64,000 nt of DNA from an uncultured Oleispira sp. (GCA_913061415.1 CAJXUD010000001.1:1-64000), one strand, 5' to 3'; positions 26,916 to 36,205 are shown, counted from the first letter of the stretch. Notes: generated from the letters alone by a model not told the origin. Translations and numbers: made by a program.

Positions 26916-27611
26916 GTGATAATGTCAATACGCGACTTACGATTCTCTTATGACAATAAAAATCATGAGCCTATTATAGAAATACCTGAATGGTCAGTTG
27001 CAGCAGGAGAGCAAATCTTTCTTTATGGCCCTTCTGGTTCGGGAAAATCTACTTTGCTCAATCTTTTATCGGGTATTTTAACCTCAACAGAGGACAGTAT
27101 TAAAATACTCAACCAATCACTTAACCTTATGTCGGAGCGCCAAAAAGATAAATTCCGAGCCAATCATATTGGTCTCGTATTCCAACAGTTTAACCTTATT
27201 CACTACCTATCAGCATTGGACAACATTCGTCTCGCTAAGCACTTCGCCAACGCCCCCTTTCGTAAAAAAGATGACTCTCGAGCTAAAGAACTGTTACACG
27301 CATTGGGGATCAATAAGGCATTGCATCACCAACCCGCCTCGGCTCTTAGCACAGGACAGCAGCAGCGTGTAGCGATTGCCCGCTCGTTAATTAATACCCC
27401 AGAATTATTAATAGTAGATGAACCTACTTCGGCACTGGATAGCCAGAGTCGCGATGCCTTTATGACCTTGCTAATGGAGACGGTAACGCAGCATAACATC
27501 ACGCTGATCTTCGTCAGTCATGACCAATCACTTACCCAATATTTTTCCAGAATCGTTGCTTTGCAAGATATTAATATAGCCAAAGGTGATCTCTCATGTT
27601 TATCCGCCTAG
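26916..27611 (+). CDS. LolD/MacB-type ABC ATPase of the zinc block
   Basis: The 231-residue ATPase has Walker A GPSGSGKST, Q-loop LVFQQFNLI, signature ALSTGQQQRVAIARSL and Walker B LLIVDEPTSALD, the pattern of the LolD/MacB/FtsE exporter-type family rather than of classical ZnuC importers. GTG 26916 has AGGTGAG five bases upstream; ATG 26922 is also possible. The gene overlaps the permease start by 16 bases, indicating translational coupling. By context it corresponds to the ATPase of the Zrg system. Confidence 0.92.
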   Translation: MIMSIRDLRFSYDNKNHEPIIEIPEWSVAAGEQIFLYGPSGSGKSTLLNLLSGILTSTEDSIKILNQSLNLMSERQKDKFRANHIGLVFQQFNLIHYLSALDNIRLAKHFANAPFRKKDDSRAKELLHALGINKALHHQPASALSTGQQQRVAIARSLINTPELLIVDEPTSALDSQSRDAFMTLLMETVTQHNITLIFVSHDQSLTQYFSRIVALQDINIAKGDLSCLSA

Positions 27612-28810
27612 CTTGGCGCAGCTTATTAAGTCGCAAAGGTGCAGTCGTAATGACGTTTCTGGCAATCACGGTCAGTATTTTTGTATTGTTAGGTATTGAG
27701 CATATTCGCCAACAAGCAAAATCCAGTTTTAGCAATACGGTATCAGGCATTGATCTAATAGTCGGTGCCCGAACGGGCGATATCAACCTGCTACTCTATT
27801 CCGTATTTCGCTTAGGTAATGCGACCAACAACATCAGCTGGTCAAGCTATCAAGACATATCAACCAACCCAAAAGTTGCTTGGACGATACCGATATCACT
27901 CGGTGATTCTCATAAAAGTTATCGCGTTATGGGAACGACGACCGATTACTTCAAACACTTTCATTATGGCCAAAAACAAGCCCTAACGTTTGCCCAAGGA
28001 AAAGTTTTCTCCGAAGTGTTTGATGTGGTTTTGGGAGCAGAAGTCGCCCGAGAATTAAACTATCAATTAGGAATTAAAATCGTACTGGCACACGGAATGG
28101 CCAGCACCAGCTTTAGTCAACACGATGACAAGCCCTTTCGTATTGTTGGAATACTTCAGCCGACTGGTACGCCTGTCGATCGAACCGTACATGTGAGTTT
28201 ACAGGGTATCGAAGCGGTACACCTTAAAACCCTCAATGACAAAGAACCCCATGACCTTACACCAACAAGCATTACCGCCTTCATGGTCGGTTTAACATCA
28301 AAAATGGCCACCTTCCATGTACAACGTGACATTAATAATTACCAACCTGAACCCTTATCCGCCATTTTACCGGGCGTCGCACTATCCCAACTGTGGCAAA
28401 TATCAGCCATCATGGAAAACACTCTAATGCTCGTATCCATCTTAGTATTGCTTGCATCGTTATTGGGATTAAGCGCCATGTTATTAACCTCTATTCGAGA
28501 AAGGCAACGAGAGATTGCCATCATGCGATCATTAGGAGCGCCGCCCTCATTCTTGTTTTTATTGATTCAAACTGAAGCGTTATTGATAACACTTGCGAGC
28601 TCAGTATTTGCCTTATTACTATTATCTTTATGCTTACTCTTGTTTCGTGGATTTTTCGCCGAGAATTTTAGTTTATCGATCAGTACACATATTTTTGATA
28701 ATAATATTTTGTATCTACTTCTAATCATTTTAGTAAGCGCAATGATCACCAGCTTGGTTCCCGCTATATCCGCTTATTCAAATGCACTACAAAAAAGGCT
28801 AAATAATTGA
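27596..28810 (+). CDS. FtsX/MacB-type ABC permease of the zinc block
   Basis: The 404-residue permease has one N-terminal membrane helix (about 13-35), a large periplasmic domain (about 40-270) and three C-terminal helices, the MacB/LolC/FtsX topology. The cytoplasmic loop RERQREIAIMRSLGAPP is the usual coupling motif. Unlike LolCE it is encoded by one gene and follows its ATPase with overlap. Together with DUF2796 and DUF3299 under Zur boxes it fits the ZrgBC part of a Zrg-like zinc system. Whether it imports zinc or exports or presents a chaperone is open. Confidence 0.9.
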   Translation: MFIRLAWRSLLSRKGAVVMTFLAITVSIFVLLGIEHIRQQAKSSFSNTVSGIDLIVGARTGDINLLLYSVFRLGNATNNISWSSYQDISTNPKVAWTIPISLGDSHKSYRVMGTTTDYFKHFHYGQKQALTFAQGKVFSEVFDVVLGAEVARELNYQLGIKIVLAHGMASTSFSQHDDKPFRIVGILQPTGTPVDRTVHVSLQGIEAVHLKTLNDKEPHDLTPTSITAFMVGLTSKMATFHVQRDINNYQPEPLSAILPGVALSQLWQISAIMENTLMLVSILVLLASLLGLSAMLLTSIRERQREIAIMRSLGAPPSFLFLLIQTEALLITLASSVFALLLLSLCLLLFRGFFAENFSLSISTHIFDNNILYLLLIILVSAMITSLVPAISAYSNALQKRLNN

Positions 28811-28904
28811 TAGCCGAGAAGACCTAAAAAAAGTATATACTGTCATCCATTCTCTGATTTAGTAAATAATTCAAAGATAATTAAACATCACAAAAGGAAC
28901 CACC

Positions 28905-29846
28905 ATGGCCGGTAGTAGTTTATTAATGCTCCTCGATGATATCGCCAGTGTATTGGATGACGTCGCAATATTATCAAAAGTCGCCGCAAAGAAAACAGCA
29001 GGGGTTTTAGGCGATGATCTTGCATTAAATGCTGAACAAGTCTCTGGGGTAAAAGCCGACCGTGAATTACCTGTAATATGGGCTGTAGCAAAAGGATCAT
29101 TACTGAACAAACTTATTCTAGTCCCTGCGGCGCTTTTAATCAGCGCAATCGCACCTTGGGCTGTGATGATTTTATTAATGATCGGCGGTGCCTATTTATG
29201 CTACGAAGGCTTCGAAAAGATTGCCCATAAATTTCTTCATAAAGAAGATCATCTTGCGAACAAAGAATCACTTAAACAAAGTTTATTAAAACCCGAAGTC
29301 AACTTAGTCGATTTTGAAAAAAAGAAAATCAAAGGCGCTATTCGTACCGATTTTGTATTATCCGCTGAAATTATCGTCATCGTATTAGGCATCGTTCAAG
29401 GTGAAACCTTTATCACCCAGCTGACCGTTCTTTCCCTGCTTGCCTTCGCTTTTACCATCGGAGTATATGGCTTTGTTGCAGCCATCGTGAAAATTGATGA
29501 TGCAGGCCTCTACTTAATTAAATCGTCCAATAATCAGCAATCAATGATTGATAAGATTAAGAATGTCATTGGGCAAGGCTTACTCGCCTTTGCACCTAGG
29601 CTAATGAAAACCTTAACCATCGTTGGCACAATTGCCATGTTCTTAGTGGGCGGTGGTATTTTAATGCACGGCATTCCTGGTGCAGAAAGTTATCTTCATC
29701 AGCTAATCGAGAGTATTAATAATGCTGTCGTAACAACCTTATTGCCGATGTTCGCCGGTGGCTTAGTGGGTATAGTGAGTGGCGGCATACTGGTGGGTTT
29801 GATGACGGTATTTAACACCTTTAAAAAGCAGAAAACACATGCCTAA
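28905..29846 (+). CDS. DUF808 inner-membrane protein (YedI family)
   Basis: The 313-residue protein opens with MAGSSLLMLLDDIASVLDDV, the DUF808/YedI signature, then LILVPAALLISAIAPW and several further membrane helices, and ends with a glycine-rich helix pair (FLVGGGILMHGIPG). The function of the family is unknown. ATG 28905 has AAAAGGA upstream. It overlaps the next gene by 8 bases. There is no Zur box at its front, so it is probably outside the zinc regulon. Confidence 0.92.
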   Translation: MAGSSLLMLLDDIASVLDDVAILSKVAAKKTAGVLGDDLALNAEQVSGVKADRELPVIWAVAKGSLLNKLILVPAALLISAIAPWAVMILLMIGGAYLCYEGFEKIAHKFLHKEDHLANKESLKQSLLKPEVNLVDFEKKKIKGAIRTDFVLSAEIIVIVLGIVQGETFITQLTVLSLLAFAFTIGVYGFVAAIVKIDDAGLYLIKSSNNQQSMIDKIKNVIGQGLLAFAPRLMKTLTIVGTIAMFLVGGGILMHGIPGAESYLHQLIESINNAVVTTLLPMFAGGLVGIVSGGILVGLMTVFNTFKKQKTHA

Positions 29847-30201
29847 ATCACTATCAGAACAGACTAAACAAGAGGCGTTGAATATAGCCAAGGGCATTCA
29901 AAAGCCAGGTCAGAAAAAAGAGCAGACCAAGATTATTAGCCAAGGCATTGAGAAAGGTATTGCCGAATATAAAAAACAGCAAAAAGCCAAAGCAAGAGAT
30001 GCGGATAAGCACAGAAAGCTAGAATTAAAAGCAAAACAAAAAGCAGAAGAACTCGCACTGGCGCACGCCAATCAGCAAAAAGAGCAAAACCAAAAAGGTA
30101 GCGCTATTAGCCGCTACCTTCCTTGGGTTTTACTCGTTATTAGCTGGGCTGGATTTGCAGCCTACGCGCTCACTACAAATGCTTCTCTAGCATCGCTTTA
30201 A
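29839..30201 (+). CDS. DUF2956 small membrane protein
   Basis: The 120-residue product has a strongly basic, Lys/Gln-rich helical N-terminal two thirds (about 1-90) and a single C-terminal membrane helix (about 96-115), so it is tail-anchored. MPKSLSEQTKQEALNIAKG is the DUF2956 opening. It overlaps DUF808 by 8 bases, and its last 29 bases overlap the 3' end of convergent trxA. A hairpin inside its reading frame is oriented as the terminator of trxA. Function unknown. Confidence 0.85.
   Translation: MPKSLSEQTKQEALNIAKGIQKPGQKKEQTKIISQGIEKGIAEYKKQQKAKARDADKHRKLELKAKQKAEELALAHANQQKEQNQKGSAISRYLPWVLLVISWAGFAAYALTTNASLASL
30086..30120 (-). terminator. Intrinsic terminator of trxA inside DUF2956
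   Basis: AAGGTAGCG (30095-30103) and CGCTACCTT (30112-30120) form a perfect 9-bp stem with an 8-base loop. On the minus strand the stem runs into a T tract (TTTTTGGTTTT), the classical intrinsic form, 53 bases past the trxA stop. The whole element is protein-coding for the facing DUF2956 gene. Confidence 0.82.
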
Positions 30202-30499
30202 TCGCAGGATACGGCTGAGCACCGACGGTCACATCAACAGATTGGCCGTCTTTAAATACCATCATAGTCGGAAGCCCACGTACGGCATACTTTGCTAGCA
30301 CATCCGCTTCTTCATCTGCGTTGATTTTAACGATAGACAGCTTACCTTCAAACTCTTCTGCTAATTGCTCTAAAACCGGCGCAATCATTTTACAAGGCCC
30401 GCACCAGTCGGCATAAAAATCGACTAAAACAACGCCAGAACCACCTTCTACATCGGATTCAAATTGAGCCGCATTAATCATAGGAACTAAATCAGACAT
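30173..30499 (-). CDS. trxA: Thioredoxin
   Basis: The 108-residue protein is a one-domain thioredoxin with active site DWCGPCK (Cys about 33 and 36), the cis-proline in VRGLPTMMVF and normal length. It reduces disulfides in cytosolic proteins with NADPH and thioredoxin reductase. ATG 30499 has GAGGTAACA upstream. rho, the common neighbour of trxA in enterobacteria, is absent; instead a LysR gene is divergent. Its 3' end overlaps the convergent DUF2956 gene by 29 bases. Confidence 0.97.
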   Translation of the reverse strand: MSDLVPMINAAQFESDVEGGSGVVLVDFYADWCGPCKMIAPVLEQLAEEFEGKLSIVKINADEEADVLAKYAVRGLPTMMVFKDGQSVDVTVGAQPYPAIKAMLEKHL

Positions 30500-30601
30500 C
30501 TTGTTACCTCATTCGTCGTATATTCATTGGGTGTTTTGTTAACCTGAGTACAGTGTAGTTGACCTCAGATCTAGAACTAGCCACTATAATCAGAAACATA
30601 A

Positions 30602-30617
30602 GTTCCATATTTGGAAC
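30602..30617. promoter_or_regulatory. Candidate LysR operator between trxA and lysR
   Basis: GTTCCA (30602-30607) and TGGAAC (30612-30617) form a 6-bp inverted repeat around TATT, 35 bases before the LysR start and about 100 bases before trxA. Dyads of this kind in divergent promoters are typical LysR sites; binding is inferred. Confidence 0.5.
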
Positions 30618-30651
30618 AAGACACACGATATCTAAGGATATTTGAATACGT

Positions 30652-31584
30652 ATGAAACTCGATAATCTCAAACTGTTCGTCAAAACCCTGCAAGCAGGCT
30701 CCGTGACCCAAGCCGCAAAAGAACTAGGAATGCCCAAATCCAGCTTATCCCGACACCTGACTGAACTAGAGACCGAGTTTAATATTCGCTTATTAGACCG
30801 AAGACCTCGTAATCTAGCCGCCACCGAAGCCGGTCAACTGCTCTACAACCAAGCTGCGCCACTGATGGAAGGCTTGGATGACGTGTCTCAGTTTATGGAA
30901 AGCTGGCGCAATGAACCACGCGGGTCTCTTAAAATATTGCTACCGCAAGAGTTTTTTACTCAGCAAATCGGACAGCTGACGATAGAGTTTATGAATCTCT
31001 ACAAAGAAATTTGCCTCACGATTAATCACTATAGTGGAGAGCTGCCGAATAATAGCCGAGATTATGATTTATCAATCGTAGTTCACGACAGGCCCCTACC
31101 GGCATCCGATTTAATTGCTCGTGAGTTAATGAGTTTGCCACAAGGCATTTATTGCAGCCCGCACTGCGCGGCTAAGATTAGTATTAGCGAACTCAATGAT
31201 CTGACCCACTACTCGGTCATTCGAGAAAATAATGAAAACACTTGGCAATTTATAAAGCGCGACAAAAAGGAAAATGGGGCCGCAAGAAAAAACCCATCAA
31301 GGCTAGCAGATACCGTGAGCATTCCTGTTAATGGTCGCTTAAATATGAACAGTTCAGAGATGCGTTTAATTGGCGCCATTCGTGGGCTAGGCATGATCAA
31401 GCTACCGCAATATATTGCCGATCGTCATTTACGTTTAGGCGCATTACAACAAGTCAACACACCTTATCCTTTAGAAGCACTCTCTGTTTCTGTTTTATAC
31501 CCCACTCGAATGATGCCAAGAAAAACAAAATTATTTTTAGATTTCATTCAGGATAATATCGGAAGATTACAATCTGTTGTTTAG
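30652..31584 (+). CDS. LysR-family transcriptional regulator
   Basis: The 310-residue regulator has the N-terminal winged helix (LKLFVKTLQAGSVTQAAKEL, then PKSSLSRHLTELE) and a two-lobe periplasmic-binding-type effector domain (about 90-300). The ligand and regulon are unknown. It is divergent from trxA and a palindrome lies between them, so autoregulation and possible control of trxA are suggested. A Lys/Asn-rich stretch near 200-220 (KRDKKENGAARKN) is an unusual insertion for the effector domain. Confidence 0.92.
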   Translation: MKLDNLKLFVKTLQAGSVTQAAKELGMPKSSLSRHLTELETEFNIRLLDRRPRNLAATEAGQLLYNQAAPLMEGLDDVSQFMESWRNEPRGSLKILLPQEFFTQQIGQLTIEFMNLYKEICLTINHYSGELPNNSRDYDLSIVVHDRPLPASDLIARELMSLPQGIYCSPHCAAKISISELNDLTHYSVIRENNENTWQFIKRDKKENGAARKNPSRLADTVSIPVNGRLNMNSSEMRLIGAIRGLGMIKLPQYIADRHLRLGALQQVNTPYPLEALSVSVLYPTRMMPRKTKLFLDFIQDNIGRLQSVV

Positions 31585-31779
31585 TACAAAAGTTTCTGTC
31601 TGTTTTCGCAACAGTGTGTTTGTTCAAGAGAGTGCTTTAACCCTTGTTCGATGATTACATTTTATCAGCAATTTTGGCACTATATAGAAAGTCATAGTAT
31701 TAATAATGAAAGTATAAAACTGAAAGCGTGTGCATATAACAGCAGCCCAGCATTGCGCTAAATATTTCGAGAAAAAATA

Positions 31780-32832
31780 ATGAATTTACAAATATTAGCG
31801 GGTAAAAAAGCCTACGCTGAAATACAGCAACATGGACTCAGGCCCGAACGTATTAAGTTAATGGTAGGTGCCAGCGGCGGCCCTAAATGGTTGATGCTAA
31901 GTCGCTTAGATCAATACTTAAGTGAACACTTTTTACCTAAAATAACTCACCCCATTTCATTATTAGGTTCTAGTATTGGATCTTGGCGCATGGCTTGCTA
32001 TGCACAGCAAGATCCATTAGCCATTTTTAAAGAATTTGAACAGCTCTACCTTAACCAGCGTTATAGCGATGCCATTAAGCCAGAAGAAATAACGGCTTAC
32101 ATCGATAAAGTTTTGGCTCAATTATTTTCTCCAGAGCGCGCTCAATACATTGTTTCTAATCCACAAAGAAAACTGCACATTGTTGCGGTTAGAAACCGTA
32201 AATTATTAAACGGCCACTCAAAGCTAGCGCAAGGTTTTGGACTACTGACCGCGGCAGTGGGCAACTTAGCCTCAGAAAAAATGGTTGAAGCTTTATATCC
32301 TAGAGTCATTATTAGTCCTAATAAAAGCACGGCCCCTTATTTTATAAAACCTGAAACCATTGAATTAAGCGCCGACATTCTATCGAACTCACTGGTCGCT
32401 TCTGGTGCGATTCCTATGGTGATGTCTCCGGCAAAAATTCCGGGTGGCAAAGATCGTTGGTATTGGGATGGCGGCTTAGTTGATTATCATTTCTCTGGCC
32501 CTTTTAATGCAGACGATGGCCTTGTTTTATATCCGCACTTTTTTCCTAAGATCATCCCTGGTTGGTTAGATAAAGGCATTCCTTGGCGTAAAGCCAAAGC
32601 AGAAAATTATGACAACGTCGTGATGCTCGCACCTTCGGCAGACTTTATTGCGAAGTTACCCTACGGTAAGATTCCCGATAGAAAAGATTTTGAAAATTTA
32701 TCGAATGAAGATCGAGAATCTTATTGGCATACCGTACTCGAAGCGACAAACTCTTTAGTCGATGATCTGCACTCAGCATTAGAAAAAGATGATGCACGTA
32801 GTGCTGTAATGCCGATTGAGAGTATTTTATAA
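31780..32832 (+). CDS. Patatin-like phospholipase (paralogue 1)
   Basis: The 350-residue acyl hydrolase has the patatin elements: oxyanion-type loop VGASGGPKW (about 28-36), nucleophile elbow GSSIGS (Ser about 64) and the Asp of the dyad in WYWDGGLVDY. There is no signal peptide. A clear paralogue lies at 44069-45151, sharing SWRMACYAQQD/AWRMACYAQQD and the C-terminal LPYGKIPDRKDF/LPHGKIPDRNDF. It stands alone between the LysR gene and glnE. The substrate is probably a phospholipid or neutral lipid; only the Ser-Asp dyad is visible. Confidence 0.85.
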   Translation: MNLQILAGKKAYAEIQQHGLRPERIKLMVGASGGPKWLMLSRLDQYLSEHFLPKITHPISLLGSSIGSWRMACYAQQDPLAIFKEFEQLYLNQRYSDAIKPEEITAYIDKVLAQLFSPERAQYIVSNPQRKLHIVAVRNRKLLNGHSKLAQGFGLLTAAVGNLASEKMVEALYPRVIISPNKSTAPYFIKPETIELSADILSNSLVASGAIPMVMSPAKIPGGKDRWYWDGGLVDYHFSGPFNADDGLVLYPHFFPKIIPGWLDKGIPWRKAKAENYDNVVMLAPSADFIAKLPYGKIPDRKDFENLSNEDRESYWHTVLEATNSLVDDLHSALEKDDARSAVMPIESIL

Positions 32833-32842
32833 ATGGTATAAT
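32816..32842 (+). promoter_or_regulatory. Candidate extended -10 promoter of glnE
   Basis: TATAAT at 32837-32842 is preceded by TG one base upstream (extended -10). TTGAGA at 32816-32821 is 15 bases away and overlaps the end of the lipase gene. A start near 32849 would leave a leader of about 210 bases before glnE. Confidence 0.55.
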
Positions 32843-32848
32843 CGGCCC

Positions 32849-32873
32849 TCGAGCATTAGATCATAATGCTCGA
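32849..32873 (+). other. 10-bp hairpin at the 5' end of the glnE leader
   Basis: TCGAGCATTA (32849-32858) is perfectly complementary to TAATGCTCGA (32864-32873) with loop GATCA. It lies where the predicted transcript starts, so it could stabilise the 5' end. No U tract follows on either strand, which argues against a terminator. The rest of the leader, to 33058, holds nothing I recognise. Confidence 0.55.
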
Positions 32874-33058
32874 CGACAAAGTGATTGAAAATAATATTGG
32901 AAGATTCTGCGAATGGCTCTGTACTGTATTTTCAAAATACCCTCGCAATGACTTCACCCCCTACTCCCCAGCCCTATTTTCCACTACACTAATCCTCATA
33001 CTCAGTGACATCATTTATCCGACGAATACCCTATCGGAATACCACATTAGGACGCTGT

Positions 33059-36000
33059 ATGAGCATGACGACGCTTTCATTTCCAGAAAAACTCAATGAT
33101 TACTGGCTGACAAGCCAAGATAAGATTGCGACAGAGTGTGAATTCAGAGGCCTAAACTGGCAGCAGCTATTAGGTTCACTAACACCTGATCAGCAAAATG
33201 ATCTGAAAAAGGTCTGTAGTATCAGTGCTTTTGTCGCCGATAACATTGCCATTGAAGCAGATTATTTTTTCCAACAAATTCAGTCCGAAAAAATATATCA
33301 ACCATTAAGCATCCGCCAGTTAGAAGCTGAATTACTCAGTTTAATCGGCGGCAGTTTTAATCAAAGCGACCCTTCTTCAGATCCAAGCGCTAATTTACTA
33401 CCGACGGAAGAACAGCTTTTTAAAGCACTGCGTATTTTCCGTCGCCGTACTCAAATGCATATTATCTGGCGCGACTTATTACGTCTGGCAAAAACCATGG
33501 ATACAACGCGCATGCTGTCAGACATGGCGGATGTGTGTATTACTCAAGGGTTAAATAATGTTCATGCAATGTTGGCCGAAAAGCATGGCCAGCCTATCGG
33601 TAAAAACAGCAAAACAGAACAGCGACTATTAGTTTTAGGCATGGGTAAGCTCGGGGCACACGAACTGAACCTCAGCTCTGACATTGATTTGATCTTTGCT
33701 TATCCAGAATCAGGCATGACCACAGGCAACCTGTCATTACCAGAGAATGCACGCAACCGACGTGAGTTATCCAACCAAGAATTCTTTATCAAGGTTGGCC
33801 AAAAACTGATTCAAGCCCTCGACAATACCACCATTGATGGTTTTGTTTTTCGTACCGATATGCGCTTACGCCCCTATGGTGAAAGCGGGCCGCTGGTGAT
33901 GAACTTTCCTTCCATCGAAGAATATTATCAAGACCAAGGGCGTGACTGGGAACGTTACGCCATGGTGAAAGCCCGTATCGTTAATGGTGAAGAGAGTAAA
34001 GAAGGCAAAGAACTGCTATCGATTCTACGTCCTTTTATCTACCGCCAGTACGTCGACTTTTCGGCCTTTGAATCATTGCGTTCAATGAAAGCGATGATCA
34101 GCACCGAAGTACGTCGTCGCGGTTTACAAACCAATGTAAAACTCGGTTCTGGTGGCATTCGTGAAATTGAATTTGTGGTGCAAGCTTTCCAACTGATTCG
34201 TGGCGGTCAAGAAAAAGAGTTACAAGCGCGTGAGCTATTAATCATTCTTAATATATTAGAAGGTGAAGGCTACCTGCCGCAGCAAGCTTGCCAAGAGCTG
34301 CGCCAAGCCTATTTATTTTTGCGCGATGCAGAGCATGTCATTCAAGCACTAAACGATGAACAAACTCAGCTGTTACCCAACGATGATTATCAGCAATCAC
34401 ACCAAGCGCAAACCCGCATGGCATTTGCGATGGGCTTCGCAACCTGGGATGAATTTTTAAACGAGCTGAATGAACAAAGAGAAAAAGTAAGTCATCACTT
34501 CGCTCAGATCGTTGCACCGGCTGAAGAAGATCAAGATGAAAACGAAGAACATGCCAATAGCACGATCGAGAAAGAAGCATGGCAAGATTTATGGCATGGC
34601 AACTTTGGTGAAGACCCTGAAAGTGATGGCAGCCAGAATAGCCAAGAATTTGAACACGATTTTTTACAGCAATTCCCCTGTGCGCAAAGTGATGTGGTTC
34701 TTGAACTAATTACCAAGTTCCGAGAATCTAGGGCGGTTAAGTCGATGCAGGCCATTGGTCGTGAACGCCTTGATACATTGATGCCTCTATTATTGAAGAA
34801 GGTTTGGAATAGCGAAAACCCCGTTGATACCTTAGAACGCATTCTCCCTATTATCAGTGCCATCGTTCGACGCACCGTTTATCTAGTGTTATTAAGTGAA
34901 AACCCACAAGCACTGAAGCATCTAGTCAAACTTTGCTCGATCAGCCCTTGGGTTGCAGACTACATTGCCCAAGCACCGATTCTTTTAGATGAATTATTAA
35001 ACCCACAACAGTTTTATAGCCCTGTCACTAAACAAGACTTGGCGACCGAATTGCATCTTAGATTATTACGCATCGACGAAGATGATCTTGAACAGCAAAT
35101 GGATCAACTGCGTCACTTTGCCAATGCCCACAAGTTACGCGCGGCGGCCAACGAAGTACAAGGCACTCTAACCTTAATGAAAGTGAGTGATTACCTCACG
35201 AACTTAGCCGAAGTATTACTCGATAAAGTCAGCCAGCTAGCCTGGCAACAAGTCGTCGCCAAACATGGCTACCCAAGAGATGCCAATAACGAAGAAGTAC
35301 TAGAGCCCGAATTCATTGTGGTTGGCTATGGTAAAATGGGCGGTTTAGAACTGAGTTATGGCTCCGATCTCGATTTGGTTTTTCTCTACGATACCGCCAA
35401 AGGAAAGTCGACCTCGGGGACTCGCGAACTGGATAACGGCGTCTTTTATACCCGCATGGGCCAGCGCATGATTCACATTCTTAGCACCCAAACCCGTGCT
35501 GGCGAATTGTATGACATTGATATGCGCCTGCGTCCATCGGGCGAGTCCGGCATGATCGCTACGTCTCTTGCGGGATTCGAGAAGTACCAACAAGAAAATG
35601 CTTGGACTTGGGAGCACCAAGCCTTGATTCGTGCTCGTAAAGTTTCGGGCAGCGATGCCGTACAAGCCAAATTTGAACAGATTCGTGAGCAAATTCTCAC
35701 AGCCACACGAGAAAAGGCAATCTTGAGTGAAGAAGTACAAGCCATGCGTCAAAAAATGAGGGATAATCTGGGCTCGAAAAATACTACCGATGTGCGTTTT
35801 CAGCTAAAGCAAGATGCCGGTGGCATTGTTGATATCGAATTTATGGTGCAATACGGTGTGCTCGCTTGGGCTCACCAACACCCAGAACTGACGCACGTAA
35901 CCGACAATATGCGGTTATTAGATGCCTTTGTTCAATGTGGCCTGATGAGTTCACAAGACTGTCAGACCCTCCAGGAAACCTACCTGGCCTATCGCGTTGA

Positions 36001-36136
36001 AACCCATAAACGCGCACTGCAAAAACAAGATTTACTAATGACCCAAGAAGAGTTGGTTCAATTAGGCTTTGATATTAAAATCAACAATGTCGTCTCACTT
36101 TGGACATCTTGGCTTGCGACCACTGCAGATCGTTGA
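33059..36136 (+). CDS. glnE: Glutamine synthetase adenylyltransferase/deadenylase
   Basis: The bifunctional enzyme adenylylates and deadenylylates glutamine synthetase under PII control. It has two nucleotidyltransferase domains, with LSSDIDLIFAYP in the first and SYGSDLDLVFLYD in the second, each followed by a helical module (LGSGGIREIEF; KQDAGGIVDIEF). At about 1025 residues from ATG 33059 it is longer than E. coli GlnE (946). Part of the excess is an acidic linker between the halves (about residues 488-540). The in-frame start at 33005 would add 18 unlikely residues. ilvE follows at once, an order also seen in Pseudomonas. Confidence 0.97.
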   Translation: MSMTTLSFPEKLNDYWLTSQDKIATECEFRGLNWQQLLGSLTPDQQNDLKKVCSISAFVADNIAIEADYFFQQIQSEKIYQPLSIRQLEAELLSLIGGSFNQSDPSSDPSANLLPTEEQLFKALRIFRRRTQMHIIWRDLLRLAKTMDTTRMLSDMADVCITQGLNNVHAMLAEKHGQPIGKNSKTEQRLLVLGMGKLGAHELNLSSDIDLIFAYPESGMTTGNLSLPENARNRRELSNQEFFIKVGQKLIQALDNTTIDGFVFRTDMRLRPYGESGPLVMNFPSIEEYYQDQGRDWERYAMVKARIVNGEESKEGKELLSILRPFIYRQYVDFSAFESLRSMKAMISTEVRRRGLQTNVKLGSGGIREIEFVVQAFQLIRGGQEKELQARELLIILNILEGEGYLPQQACQELRQAYLFLRDAEHVIQALNDEQTQLLPNDDYQQSHQAQTRMAFAMGFATWDEFLNELNEQREKVSHHFAQIVAPAEEDQDENEEHANSTIEKEAWQDLWHGNFGEDPESDGSQNSQEFEHDFLQQFPCAQSDVVLELITKFRESRAVKSMQAIGRERLDTLMPLLLKKVWNSENPVDTLERILPIISAIVRRTVYLVLLSENPQALKHLVKLCSISPWVADYIAQAPILLDELLNPQQFYSPVTKQDLATELHLRLLRIDEDDLEQQMDQLRHFANAHKLRAAANEVQGTLTLMKVSDYLTNLAEVLLDKVSQLAWQQVVAKHGYPRDANNEEVLEPEFIVVGYGKMGGLELSYGSDLDLVFLYDTAKGKSTSGTRELDNGVFYTRMGQRMIHILSTQTRAGELYDIDMRLRPSGESGMIATSLAGFEKYQQENAWTWEHQALIRARKVSGSDAVQAKFEQIREQILTATREKAILSEEVQAMRQKMRDNLGSKNTTDVRFQLKQDAGGIVDIEFMVQYGVLAWAHQHPELTHVTDNMRLLDAFVQCGLMSSQDCQTLQETYLAYRVETHKRALQKQDLLMTQEELVQLGFDIKINNVVSLWTSWLATTADR

Positions 36137-36205
36137 TAAGCATTTGATACAATATTGAATCAGGAAACCACACGCGGGTTTCCGCACCTAACGTTAGGAA
36201 TAGAA

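Noticed and set aside
32866-33099. 77-residue frame in the glnE leader
   Set aside because: It overlaps the glnE start out of frame, lacks a good ribosome binding site and has no recognisable features.
36155-36205. Upstream TTG start of ilvE
   Set aside because: ATG 36206 has AGGA at ideal spacing and starts the conserved protein; the extra 17 residues have no similarity.
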